Positions 1-6,025 of a stretch of 7,801 nucleotides of DNA are shown piece after piece (the first letter of the stretch is position 1; each line of letters starts with the position of its first letter). The stretch lies in assembly GCA_905235775.1 (NCBI GenBank), contig CAJOMY010000083.1:4441-12241 (forward strand), read 5' to 3'. The DNA is from an uncultured Bacteroidales bacterium. GTDB taxonomy: Bacteria > Bacteroidota > Bacteroidia > Bacteroidales > UBA932. A program made the translations under genes and the position numbers. Under the pieces are notes generated by a model. It did not search any database. It was not told where the DNA came from and saw nothing but the letters and a program-made list of their open reading frames with translations.

Positions 1-826
1 CGTTGCCGTTCAGGCTCCAGGTGAACTTGCCGGCCTGCCGGGTCAGGTAGAGACCGCCGCCGCCCCCGCGGGTGCTGCCCATCGCGCGGACCGAGCCGTA
101 GAAGGCGTCCGAGAGGCTCTCTCCGCCGGTGGCCTCGCGGTTGGTCACGAGGTTGAGCACGCCGCCCACGCCCTCGGCGTCATACTTCACGCCCGGGTTG
201 GTGATCACCTGGATGTCCTTGACGTAGCTCGCGGGCATCATCTTGAAGATCTGGGAGGGATTGCCGGAGAACATCTGGCTGGGCTTGCCGTCCACCGTGA
301 CCTGGAAGCTGGAGGAGCCGTTGACGGTGATGTTGTCCTGGCCGTCCACGGTGACCATCGGGACTTTGCGGAGCATGTCCAGGACCGTGGCGGTCTTGGA
401 GTCCACATCGTCGGCGACGTTGTAGGTCATGCGGTCCACGTCCATTTTCACGAGCGGACGCTGTGCGGTCACGGACGCCTCCGCGAGGGCTTCGACGTCA
501 TCTTCGATGAGGATGTCGCCGAGATCCAGGCTGGACTGGCCGTCGAGCGTGAAGGGAATCACACGGTCCCGGCGGCCGATGCCGGAGAAGAAGAGCGTAT
601 AAGCGCCCTTGCCGGTCAGGACCTGGGAGAAGAAACCGTCCACGTCCGTCGTGGTATAGGCAACGGGGGTGGTGGTGTCGTCCCCGCTGAAGAACTGCAG
701 GACAGCCGCCGGCTCGCCCTGGCGGGTGAGGGCGTCGAGGATCTCGCCGGTGACGGTGGTGCGCTGTGCGGAAAGGGTCGCGCCGAATGCGGCCGCGAGG
801 ATCAGGGTGGTGAGGATTCGTTTCAT
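1..826 (-). CDS. TonB-receptor-like outer-membrane beta-barrel protein (N-terminal part, cut at window edge)
   Basis: The first 275 residues are present; the rest of the gene lies beyond position 1. Reading the reverse complement from the ATG at 826-824 gives a signal peptide (MKRILTTLILAAAFGATLSA, residues 1-20). A carboxypeptidase-regulatory-like beta-sandwich follows (about 22-107), then a plug domain (about 115-230) with the segments VLDMLRKVPMVTVDG and VTVDGKPSQMFSGNPSQ and the canonical plug-end motif GVGGVLNLVTN (219-229). The barrel begins near 240, with a run of five glycines at 254-258. This order is that of the Bacteroidetes outer-membrane beta-barrel family related to TonB-dependent receptors, which sit in the outer membrane and often import or bind ligands. 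The substrate cannot be told. The start is supported by the signal peptide and by an A-rich leader, common in Bacteroidetes. No partner lipoprotein (SusD-like) is visible. It diverges from the plus-strand genes to its right. Confidence 0.88.
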   Translation of the reverse strand, partial: MKRILTTLILAAAFGATLSAQRTTVTGEILDALTRQGEPAAVLQFFSGDDTTTPVAYTTTDVDGFFSQVLTGKGAYTLFFSGIGRRDRVIPFTLDGQSSLDLGDILIEDDVEALAEASVTAQRPLVKMDVDRMTYNVADDVDSKTATVLDMLRKVPMVTVDGQDNITVNGSSSFQVTVDGKPSQMFSGNPSQIFKMMPASYVKDIQVITNPGVKYDAEGVGGVLNLVTNREATGGESLSDAFYGSVRAMGSTRGGGGGLYLTRQAGKFTWSLNGN

Positions 827-856
827 ATCGCGTTGTTTTTTATTTGTTTTCTGCTG

Positions 857-864
857 CAAAATTA
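857..864 (-). promoter_or_regulatory. Putative Bacteroidetes -7 box for the minus-strand barrel gene
   Basis: On the minus strand this reads TAATTTTG, a full match to the Bacteroidetes -7 consensus TAnnTTTG. It lies 30 nt upstream of the ATG, which leaves a short A-rich leader. No TTTG-type -33 element is present at the usual 19-21 nt upstream, around 884-889. Instead the TTCGACGAA repeat array begins about 30 bp upstream. This suggests, but does not prove, an activator-dependent promoter. Confidence 0.45.
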
Positions 865-891
865 CCCCGCGTAATCCCCTGAATCCATGAA

Positions 892-964
892 CTTTCGACA
901 AACGCCCCTTTCCCTTCGACGAAAAATCGGCCCTATCGACGAAAGGCCGTCCGCCTTCGACGAA
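892..964. repeat. Four helically phased copies of a TTCGACGAA-like element (candidate operator array)
   Basis: The shared core TCGAC starts at 895, 916, 936 and 957, giving spacings of 21, 20 and 21 bp, about two turns of B-DNA. On the plus strand the copies read CTTTCGACAAA, CCTTCGACGAA, CTATCGACGAA and CCTTCGACGAA. The 9-bp core TTCGACGAA is almost palindromic. The array ends about 30 bp upstream of the putative -7 box of the minus-strand barrel gene, a position suited to an activator. Direct repeats at about 21 bp are the style of site used by LytTR-type response regulators, but that assignment is inference. No regulator gene lies in the window. Confidence 0.6.
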
Positions 965-971
965 CGGCCTT
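943..971. repeat. 8-bp perfect inverted repeat around the outermost TTCGACGAA copy
   Basis: AAGGCCGT (943-950) and ACGGCCTT (964-971) are perfect reverse complements separated by 13 nt that hold most of the fourth TTCGACGAA element. No T-run follows on either strand, so it does not look like an intrinsic terminator. It may extend the operator array or be a chance palindrome in GC-rich DNA. Confidence 0.35.
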
Positions 972-1021
972 GGGGAAGCGGTTGCCGGGAGCGTTGGAGG
1001 CCTTCTCCGCTCTTCTGAAAA

Positions 1022-1168
1022 ATGGTTTCGCACAGGCTTTCCGTTATGCAGGATCATTTCCCGCTCAGTATCATTTATGCCGGCAGCAACTATGCATTCG
1101 TGCACGGCGAAATAACGCGCTACGTGCTCTGTGGTACAATCTTTGATTATGCACAGGGCGTATGCTGA
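1022..1168 (+). CDS. Possible 48-residue small ORF of unknown function
   Basis: An ATG at 1022, directly after an in-frame TGA (1016-1018), opens a frame that runs to a TGA at 1166-1168. The predicted peptide is 48 residues and contains HFPLSIIYAGSNYAF and ends DYAQGVC, with two cysteines and no signal peptide. Its stop overlaps the ATG of the next gene as ATGCTGA (1162-1168), an arrangement seen in translational coupling. Against it: the third codon positions are clearly less GC-rich than in the neighbouring genes, there is no ribosome-binding sequence, and frames of this length are common by chance in GC-rich DNA. I do not recognise the peptide. Confidence 0.2.
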   Translation: MVSHRLSVMQDHFPLSIIYAGSNYAFVHGEITRYVLCGTIFDYAQGVC

Positions 1169-1618
1169 AACCTGTACTCGTTTTCTTGCTGCTGTGTGCC
1201 GGCGGTGTTTTTTCGCTGCGGGCGCAGGACTATGCCGCGACCCCGGTGGACGGCCCGGCTGTCAAGGCGGACTCGCTCGGCCGGAAACCGGATTTCTCTC
1301 CGTGGTTGGGTTATGGCATTTATTCGCGGATCGGGATGCCCGGCCGCCTCGCGCCGCCCGGCTTCGAGACCCGGGAGCAGCGCGCTGCCCGCGTCAATGC
1401 GGTCGTTGGCGCCAGCCATCAATCCCTATTCCCCGGACAGTTTCCCGCAGACGGTCCGCAGCGAGTACGACTTCGCCACCGGAACCTACAAGATGGTCGC
1501 CCGCCCGTGGAGCGAGGTCCAGGCGGATCTGTCGAAGCGTATTTCCGGGGGTACATTCCGGACCGACCCCGTTCCGCGTGTCTACCTGACGCCGGCGGAG
1601 CGTGCGCTCGCGTGGTAG
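1162..1618 (+). pseudogene. Small exported protein of unknown function, broken by a frameshift
   Basis: The frame starting at ATG 1162 encodes a clear signal peptide (MLKPVLVFLLLCAGGVFSLRA, then QDYA) and a natural-looking mature segment through GYGIYSRIGMPGRLAPPGF and EQRAARVNA. Around 1396-1412 the sense moves to the next frame, which reads LAPAINPYSPDSFPQ, EYDFATGTYKMVARPW and VYLTPAERALAW and stops at TAG 1616-1618. The span is 457 nt, one more than a multiple of three. Dropping one G of the GCGG at 1399-1402 joins the halves as VNASLAPAINPYSP and gives a protein of about 151 residues. Without the repair, the first frame runs on into the next gene as low-complexity Arg/Gly/Pro-rich nonsense to 2061. 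It is either a true pseudogene or a one-base sequence or assembly error. The joined protein looks like a lineage-specific Bacteroidales secreted protein, but I cannot name a family or role. Confidence 0.6.
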
Positions 1619-1687
1619 CGTCAGTCAGCCAGTCCGTTATCTGCGGCGGCCTCAAGGTCATGCTGATTCCCACCTTCTATGGTTTTT

Positions 1688-1699
1688 TTTGTATATTTA
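1688..1699 (+). promoter_or_regulatory. Weak -7-like element upstream of the 971-residue barrel gene
   Basis: The 108-nt gap between the broken gene and the ATG at 1727 contains an AT-rich stretch (1683-1713) that stands out from the GC-rich surroundings. TATATTTA at 1692-1699 matches the Bacteroidetes -7 consensus TAnnTTTG except for the last base. There is no convincing TTTG 19-21 nt before it. The eight-T run at 1683-1690 has no GC-rich stem directly before it, so I do not call a terminator there. The AT-rich leader probably serves initiation. Confidence 0.3.
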
Positions 1700-1726
1700 T
1701 ACACTTTATTCAACAGTTGATACCTT

Positions 1727-4642
1727 ATGAGAAGATTGGTCTTTGCGCTTCTTGCGGGCCTGCTGCTGTGCGCCGGCTCTGCGCGCGCCCAGGTGGTCGT
1801 GATGGATTACGACATGTTCCAGAGCAACCGCAATGTCAAGGTGAAACTGGCCGTGAAAGACGCCCGGAGCGAGGAGCCGCTGCCCTTCGCGACGGTCTAC
1901 CTGAACCCGCAGGGCGACACGACCATCACCCATTTCGCCTTGTCCGACCCGGAGGGCAAGGTGGAAATGCAGGACGTGCCCGTGGGCCGCTACCGGTTGA
2001 ACGTCGAACTGATCGGCTACACGCCCTTTGCCAAGGACTACAATTTCCGCAACTATTATGAGGAAGATCTGGGCGTGATCAAGCTGGAGGAGAATCCGGA
2101 GATCATCGACGCAGCCACGATCACGACGGTGGGCAACGCCATCGAGGTCAAGCAGGACACGCTGATCTACAACGCCGCCGCCTTCCACGTCGGCGACAAT
2201 GCGATGCTGGAAGACCTGATCCGGAAGATGCCGGGCATGGAGGTTGGCGACGACGGCACGGTCAAGGTCAACGGCAAGGCGGTGGACAAGATCACCGTGG
2301 GCGGCAAGACTTTCTTCTTCAACGATCCGTCGGCCGCCCTGAAGAGCATGCCGGCCAAGATCGTGGACAAGATCAAGGTGGTGGACCAGGAGAACAAGGA
2401 AGCCGCTTTCTCGGGCATCGCTTCCCAGGAGAACCGGGAGACGGTGATGGACTTGCAGCTCAAGGAGGAATACAAGCAGGGCTGGTTCGGCAACGCCAAG
2501 CTCTCCGGCGGCTGGCGCCCGGGCGGCAGCGACGACGGACTGGGCGACGACCGCCACGCCCTGTGGGGCGGCAACCTGATGGTCAGCGGCTACAACGAGC
2601 AGGACCAGCTGACCCTGCTCGCCAACGGGCAGAATGCCCCTGAGCCCGGCTCCAGCAGCGTCATTTTCGTCAGTTCCGAGGATGATCTCGAGGGACTGGA
2701 CGCCATGTCCCTGTTCGGCAGCCTGAAGACCTCGGCGATGGCCGGGGCCAACCTCAATTCCGACCGCATCCGGGGGATGGAATCCACGGCCAGCGTCAGC
2801 TATAATTTCTCCGACCAGGTTTCCGGGACACGCAGTTCCCGCCAGTCCACGCTGGTAGGGGAGAACCCCCTGTACACCGATGGCCTGACAAGCGGCACCA
2901 GCCGCACCAACCGGGTCAACGTCAATTTCGAGCTGAACAAGAAGGATCCCGGGAAATTCAATTTCAATTTCTCGCCCCGCTTCCGGTTCAACAGCGGCAC
3001 TTCGGCCTCCCGCAGGCAGTCCGCCACGAAGGACGCCCTCGGCGCGGAGGTCAACGGCACCGATGCCGCCCAGTCCGCCAGTTCGCGCGCATTCCAGGCC
3101 AGCGGCCGCCTCTCCGGCGGATGGAAGGACTTCGGCCGGGAGCGGCGCAGCCTGACCCTCACTTTCAACTACAACTTCAACCATAGTCTCGGCGAGAGCC
3201 GGGAGAACTCCCGCACCTGGTACGGCCCGACCGTCACACCGCGGGACCTGCGTTATGACAATAACGCCGGCGGCAATGTGCTCAACGGGAGCCTCTCCTA
3301 CCTGGAGCCCTTCGGGGAGCACTGGGGCCTGGCGGCCATTGCCTCCACGCGCTGGCAGCGGCGCAGCAGTGACAAGGCGGCCTTCAACGCCGACGGTTCC
3401 GCCAACGATTACTATACTTCGTGGTCCCGCAATGACTATCTCCAACTGAATCAGCGCCTCCAGATGCAGTACACGAAGGACGGAAACCAGTTCTACTTCG
3501 GCCTGACGCACGACCAGACCCGGAACGAAATCCGTTCCCGCTCGCTGGGCCGGGACACCGAGACGGGAATCGGCGAGTGGTTGCACAACTGGGCGCCGTT
3601 CCTGAACTTCCGCTACAACGGCAAGGAGGGCCACAGCCTCAATGTCACCTACCAGGGGAGTTCCACCCAGCCGTCGGGCGTCCAGATTACGCCGGTGCCG
3701 GACATCTCCAATCCGCTGGAGATATCCACGGGCAACTACTACCTGCGTCCGAGTTTCCGGCACACGGGATATTTGTCCTGGAGCTACAACAACCGGAAAA
3801 CGTTCTCGTTCCTCAGCGTGTACCTGTACGGAACGCTGAACCAGCGCGGGATCGTGTCCGCCTCCTGGTTCGATGCGGACGGCGTCCGGTACTTCGTGCC
3901 CGTCAACACCCGCAGGCCTTCCTCCTCGGTCACCGGTTCCGTCAGCTGGCGCCGGCCGATCGGTGCCAGGAAGCGGCTGACCCTCGGCGTAAACCTGAAC
4001 GGACAGCTGTCTTCGGGCATCCATTACCAGGCGACCTCCCGGCGGAGCGGCATGAATCTGGCCGCCTTCGACTACCAGGCCTTCATGGCGGATTTCTGGG
4101 GAGATGCGGACGGCTCCCGCTTCTACAGCGGGCAGAGCGGCTTCGCCGAGAGCCGGGCGGTCCGGTACGACATCAACGCCTCGGTACGGCTGACCTACCG
4201 GCTGGACCGCTTCTCGGCCGAATACTATGTCTCTGCGGACAACGAGCGGAGCCGCTACAGCCTCGATCCTTCCGCAAATACGGATTATTGGCATTTTGTC
4301 CACAACCTGGACCTGCTCTATGAGACCCTGCACGGCTGGGAGTTCAAGACGGATGTGTATTTTTACCATTATCGGGGATATCCCGCCGGCTACAACGACC
4401 CTTACTGCCTCTGGAACCTGGCCGTCAGCAAGAACATCAAGGCCTTCACGCTGAGCCTGGGCGTGTCGGACCTGCTGAACCAGCAGCGCATGCAACAGCG
4501 CAGCGTCAGTGCGGAGTACATCGAAGACAGCCGCACGATCGTGATGGGCCGCTACGCGATGTTCTCTGTCAAGTGGAATTTCGGCAAGATGAATCCTGCC
4601 AAGAACGGCCGCGTGCAGAACGCGATGTATAATATGCTGTAA
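1727..4642 (+). CDS. TonB-receptor-like outer-membrane beta-barrel protein
   Basis: Complete, 971 residues. The signal peptide is MRRLVFALLAGLLLCAGSARA, with cleavage likely before Q22. A carboxypeptidase-regulatory-like domain follows (about 36-119, with LPFATVYLNPQGD and VPVGRYRLNVELIGYTPF). The plug-like domain (about 128-245) contains LEDLIRKMPGMEVGDDG, VNGKAVDKITVGGKTFFF and LKSMPAKIVDKIKVVD. The rest is a large barrel of alternating aromatic and polar strands, whose last strand is YAMFSVKWNFGKM, followed by a 16-residue tail. This matches the Bacteroidetes outer-membrane barrel family related to TonB-dependent receptors, expected in the outer membrane. The plug ends in RETVMDLQLKEEY rather than the GGxxNLxT motif seen in the minus-strand relative at the left edge, so TonB-driven transport is less certain. 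The substrate is unknown and there is no SusD-like partner. The 971 codons contain no TTA, CTA or TCA, reflecting strong GC-ending codon preference. Confidence 0.9.
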   Translation: MRRLVFALLAGLLLCAGSARAQVVVMDYDMFQSNRNVKVKLAVKDARSEEPLPFATVYLNPQGDTTITHFALSDPEGKVEMQDVPVGRYRLNVELIGYTPFAKDYNFRNYYEEDLGVIKLEENPEIIDAATITTVGNAIEVKQDTLIYNAAAFHVGDNAMLEDLIRKMPGMEVGDDGTVKVNGKAVDKITVGGKTFFFNDPSAALKSMPAKIVDKIKVVDQENKEAAFSGIASQENRETVMDLQLKEEYKQGWFGNAKLSGGWRPGGSDDGLGDDRHALWGGNLMVSGYNEQDQLTLLANGQNAPEPGSSSVIFVSSEDDLEGLDAMSLFGSLKTSAMAGANLNSDRIRGMESTASVSYNFSDQVSGTRSSRQSTLVGENPLYTDGLTSGTSRTNRVNVNFELNKKDPGKFNFNFSPRFRFNSGTSASRRQSATKDALGAEVNGTDAAQSASSRAFQASGRLSGGWKDFGRERRSLTLTFNYNFNHSLGESRENSRTWYGPTVTPRDLRYDNNAGGNVLNGSLSYLEPFGEHWGLAAIASTRWQRRSSDKAAFNADGSANDYYTSWSRNDYLQLNQRLQMQYTKDGNQFYFGLTHDQTRNEIRSRSLGRDTETGIGEWLHNWAPFLNFRYNGKEGHSLNVTYQGSSTQPSGVQITPVPDISNPLEISTGNYYLRPSFRHTGYLSWSYNNRKTFSFLSVYLYGTLNQRGIVSASWFDADGVRYFVPVNTRRPSSSVTGSVSWRRPIGARKRLTLGVNLNGQLSSGIHYQATSRRSGMNLAAFDYQAFMADFWGDADGSRFYSGQSGFAESRAVRYDINASVRLTYRLDRFSAEYYVSADNERSRYSLDPSANTDYWHFVHNLDLLYETLHGWEFKTDVYFYHYRGYPAGYNDPYCLWNLAVSKNIKAFTLSLGVSDLLNQQRMQQRSVSAEYIEDSRTIVMGRYAMFSVKWNFGKMNPAKNGRVQNAMYNML

Positions 4643-4649
4643 CAGACGG

Positions 4650-4681
4650 TTTGCATTTCCGACGGGAAATGTGTAAATTCG
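4650..4681 (+). promoter_or_regulatory. Bacteroidetes-type promoter of the phosphofructokinase gene
   Basis: TTTG at 4650-4653 and TAAATTCG at 4674-4681 match the -33 (TTTG) and -7 (TAnnTTTG) elements of Bacteroidetes promoters; the -7 box differs from consensus at one base. The gap between them is 20 nt, within the usual range. The ATG at 4726 lies 44 nt after the -7 box, giving a leader of roughly 35-40 nt. The promoter starts only 8 nt after the stop codon of the upstream barrel gene, so pfp is probably transcribed at least partly on its own. Confidence 0.6.
4654..4671 (+). promoter_or_regulatory. Perfect inverted repeat in the promoter spacer (candidate operator)
   Basis: CATTTCC (4654-4660) and GGAAATG (4665-4671) are exact reverse complements around a GACG centre. 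The element fills the spacer between the -33 and -7 boxes, where a bound repressor would block RNA polymerase. Read as RNA it is a 7-bp stem 11 nt after the barrel gene's stop codon, but no U-run follows, so a strong intrinsic terminator is unlikely. Confidence 0.4.
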
Positions 4682-4725
4682 CAAGATTTTTCGAAGAAAT
4701 CTCAAACAGTTAGTATACGATCCAA

Positions 4726-5955
4726 ATGAAAGATTCCATCATCATCCTCTGCGGTGGCGGCCCGGCTCCGGGCATGAACACCGTCGTCTGCTCCGTGGCC
4801 AAGACCTTCCTTGGCGGCGGTTACCGTGTCATCGGCCTCCATGGCGGCTACAGCGGCCTTTTCAGCCAGAACCCGCGCATCGAAGACCTCGATTTCTTCA
4901 AGGCTGACGCCTACTTCAACCGCGGCGGCTCCTATCTCCAGATGAGCCGCTTCAAGCCCACGGACAAGGATTTTGAAGAAAACTTCAACCTCTCGCTTTT
5001 CACGGACAACAACATCAAGCTCCTCGTGACCGTCGGCGGCGACGACACCGCCTCCACCGCCAACCGCATCGCGAAGTTCCTGGCTGCCAAGAAATACCCC
5101 ATCGCCAACATCCACGTCCCCAAGACGATCGACAACGACCTGCCGCTGCCCAGCAACGCCCCGACCTTCGGCTTCAATTCCGCCAAGGACGAAGGCGCCC
5201 ACATCGCCCGCACTGTGTACGAGGATGCCCGCACCTCCGGCAACTGGCTGCTCATCAGCGCCATGGGCCGCAGCGCCGGCCACCTGGCCCTGGGCATCGG
5301 CGAAGCCACGCATGCTCCGATGACCATCATCCCGGAGATGTTCAACAAGACCGACATCACCATCGACAAGATCATCAAGCTGACCCTGTCCACCATCATC
5401 AAGCGCACCATCCTCGGCATCGGCTACGGCACCGTGGTGGTTGCCGAGGGCGTGTTCCACGACCTGGCCGCCGAGGACATCAAGGCCGCCGGCGTGCACA
5501 TGACCTACGACGAGCACGGCCACCCCGAGCTCGGCAAGATCTCCAAGGCGGTGCTCTTCAACGAGCTGCTGGAGAAGGAGATGAAGAAGATCGGCCTGAA
5601 GGCCAAGACCCGTCCGGTGGAGATCGGCTACGACGTCCGCTGCCAGGATCCGATCGGCTACGACCTGACCTACTGCTCCGAGCTGGCCATGGGCGTGTAT
5701 GAGCTCTTCCAGAGGGGCGAGACCGGCTGCATGGTCTATGTGGACGCCTTCGGCAACGCCAAGCCGCTCTACCTGCACGACCTGCAGAACGCGGAGGGCA
5801 AGATCCCGCCGCGCCGCGTCGAGATCGACGGCGGCATCGCGCAGAACTACTACAACTTCATCTGCCACTACATCACCCCGGCAGACTACGAGGCCGCGAA
5901 GAAATATGTCTCCGACCCGGAGGCCTACGACTTCAGGAAGATCCTGAACTGGTAG
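4726..5955 (+). CDS. pfp: Pyrophosphate-dependent 6-phosphofructokinase
   Basis: The 409-residue protein interconverts fructose 6-phosphate and fructose 1,6-bisphosphate in the cytoplasm using pyrophosphate, so it can serve both glycolysis and gluconeogenesis. It carries the family's signatures in order: the phosphate-donor loop GGGPAPGMN (10-18), GGDDTAS (104-110), the catalytic PKTIDNDLP (132-140) and the sugar-phosphate motif MGRSAGHLALGIGEA (180-194). Two residues point to PPi rather than ATP: Asp107, second in GGDD (Gly in ATP enzymes), and Lys133 in PKTIDND. Both are the established determinants of donor choice in the phosphofructokinase family. The start is fixed by the beta-strand KDSIIILCGGG directly after the ATG and by a well-placed promoter. 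The gene lies between an envelope gene, read in the same direction, and a convergent amino-acid operon; no other glycolytic gene is nearby. Classification is near certain; PPi use is inferred from the motifs. Confidence 0.95.
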   Translation: MKDSIIILCGGGPAPGMNTVVCSVAKTFLGGGYRVIGLHGGYSGLFSQNPRIEDLDFFKADAYFNRGGSYLQMSRFKPTDKDFEENFNLSLFTDNNIKLLVTVGGDDTASTANRIAKFLAAKKYPIANIHVPKTIDNDLPLPSNAPTFGFNSAKDEGAHIARTVYEDARTSGNWLLISAMGRSAGHLALGIGEATHAPMTIIPEMFNKTDITIDKIIKLTLSTIIKRTILGIGYGTVVVAEGVFHDLAAEDIKAAGVHMTYDEHGHPELGKISKAVLFNELLEKEMKKIGLKAKTRPVEIGYDVRCQDPIGYDLTYCSELAMGVYELFQRGETGCMVYVDAFGNAKPLYLHDLQNAEGKIPPRRVEIDGGIAQNYYNFICHYITPADYEAAKKYVSDPEAYDFRKILNW

Positions 5956-5968
5956 GAAACCAGCCGTC

Positions 5969-6005
5969 AAAAAATCCCGCGGACAAGCGTCTGCGGGATT
6001 TTTTT
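5969..6005. terminator. Strong bidirectional intrinsic terminator
   Basis: A 16-bp stem pairs 5969-5984 with 5989-6004 around an AAGC loop, with a single G-U pair as the only deviation. The GC-rich core (TCCCGC / GCGGGA) is flanked by six A on the left and seven T on the right, so the transcript of either strand ends in a hairpin followed by a U-run. It sits 13 nt after the phosphofructokinase stop codon and 20 nt after the stop of the convergent TrpB2 gene, and so serves both. Confidence 0.92.
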
Positions 6006-6025
6006 GATTTTACAGAGGGGCGGGA

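Noticed and set aside
892..964. CRISPR array
   Set aside because: The repeated element is about 9-11 bp with about 10-bp gaps, far too short for CRISPR repeats and spacers, and no cas gene is present.
1131..1589. Alternative plus- and minus-strand frames over the broken exported gene
   Set aside because: They are Arg/Pro/Ala-rich, lack sensible domain features, and compete with a frame that has a clean signal peptide and a coherent continuation.
1683..1690. Run of eight T after the broken gene, as a possible terminator
   Set aside because: No GC-rich inverted repeat directly precedes it. It is better explained as part of the AT-rich promoter region of the next gene.
4654..4671. The CATTTCC/GGAAATG hairpin as a terminator of the barrel gene
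   Set aside because: The stem is only 7 bp and is followed by TGTAAATTCG rather than a T-run; its place between promoter boxes fits an operator better.
1706..4705. A 999-codon open frame on the minus strand opposite the whole 971-residue barrel gene
   Set aside because: It is codon-aligned with the real gene and open only because that gene never uses TTA, CTA or TCA. The translation is Val/Ala/Gly/Arg/His-rich with no domain or signal peptide.
4702..5970. A 422-codon open frame on the minus strand opposite pfp
   Set aside because: Same mirror effect of GC-ending codons. The plus-strand frame carries every phosphofructokinase motif, while the mirror frame has low-complexity Val/Gly/Asp composition.
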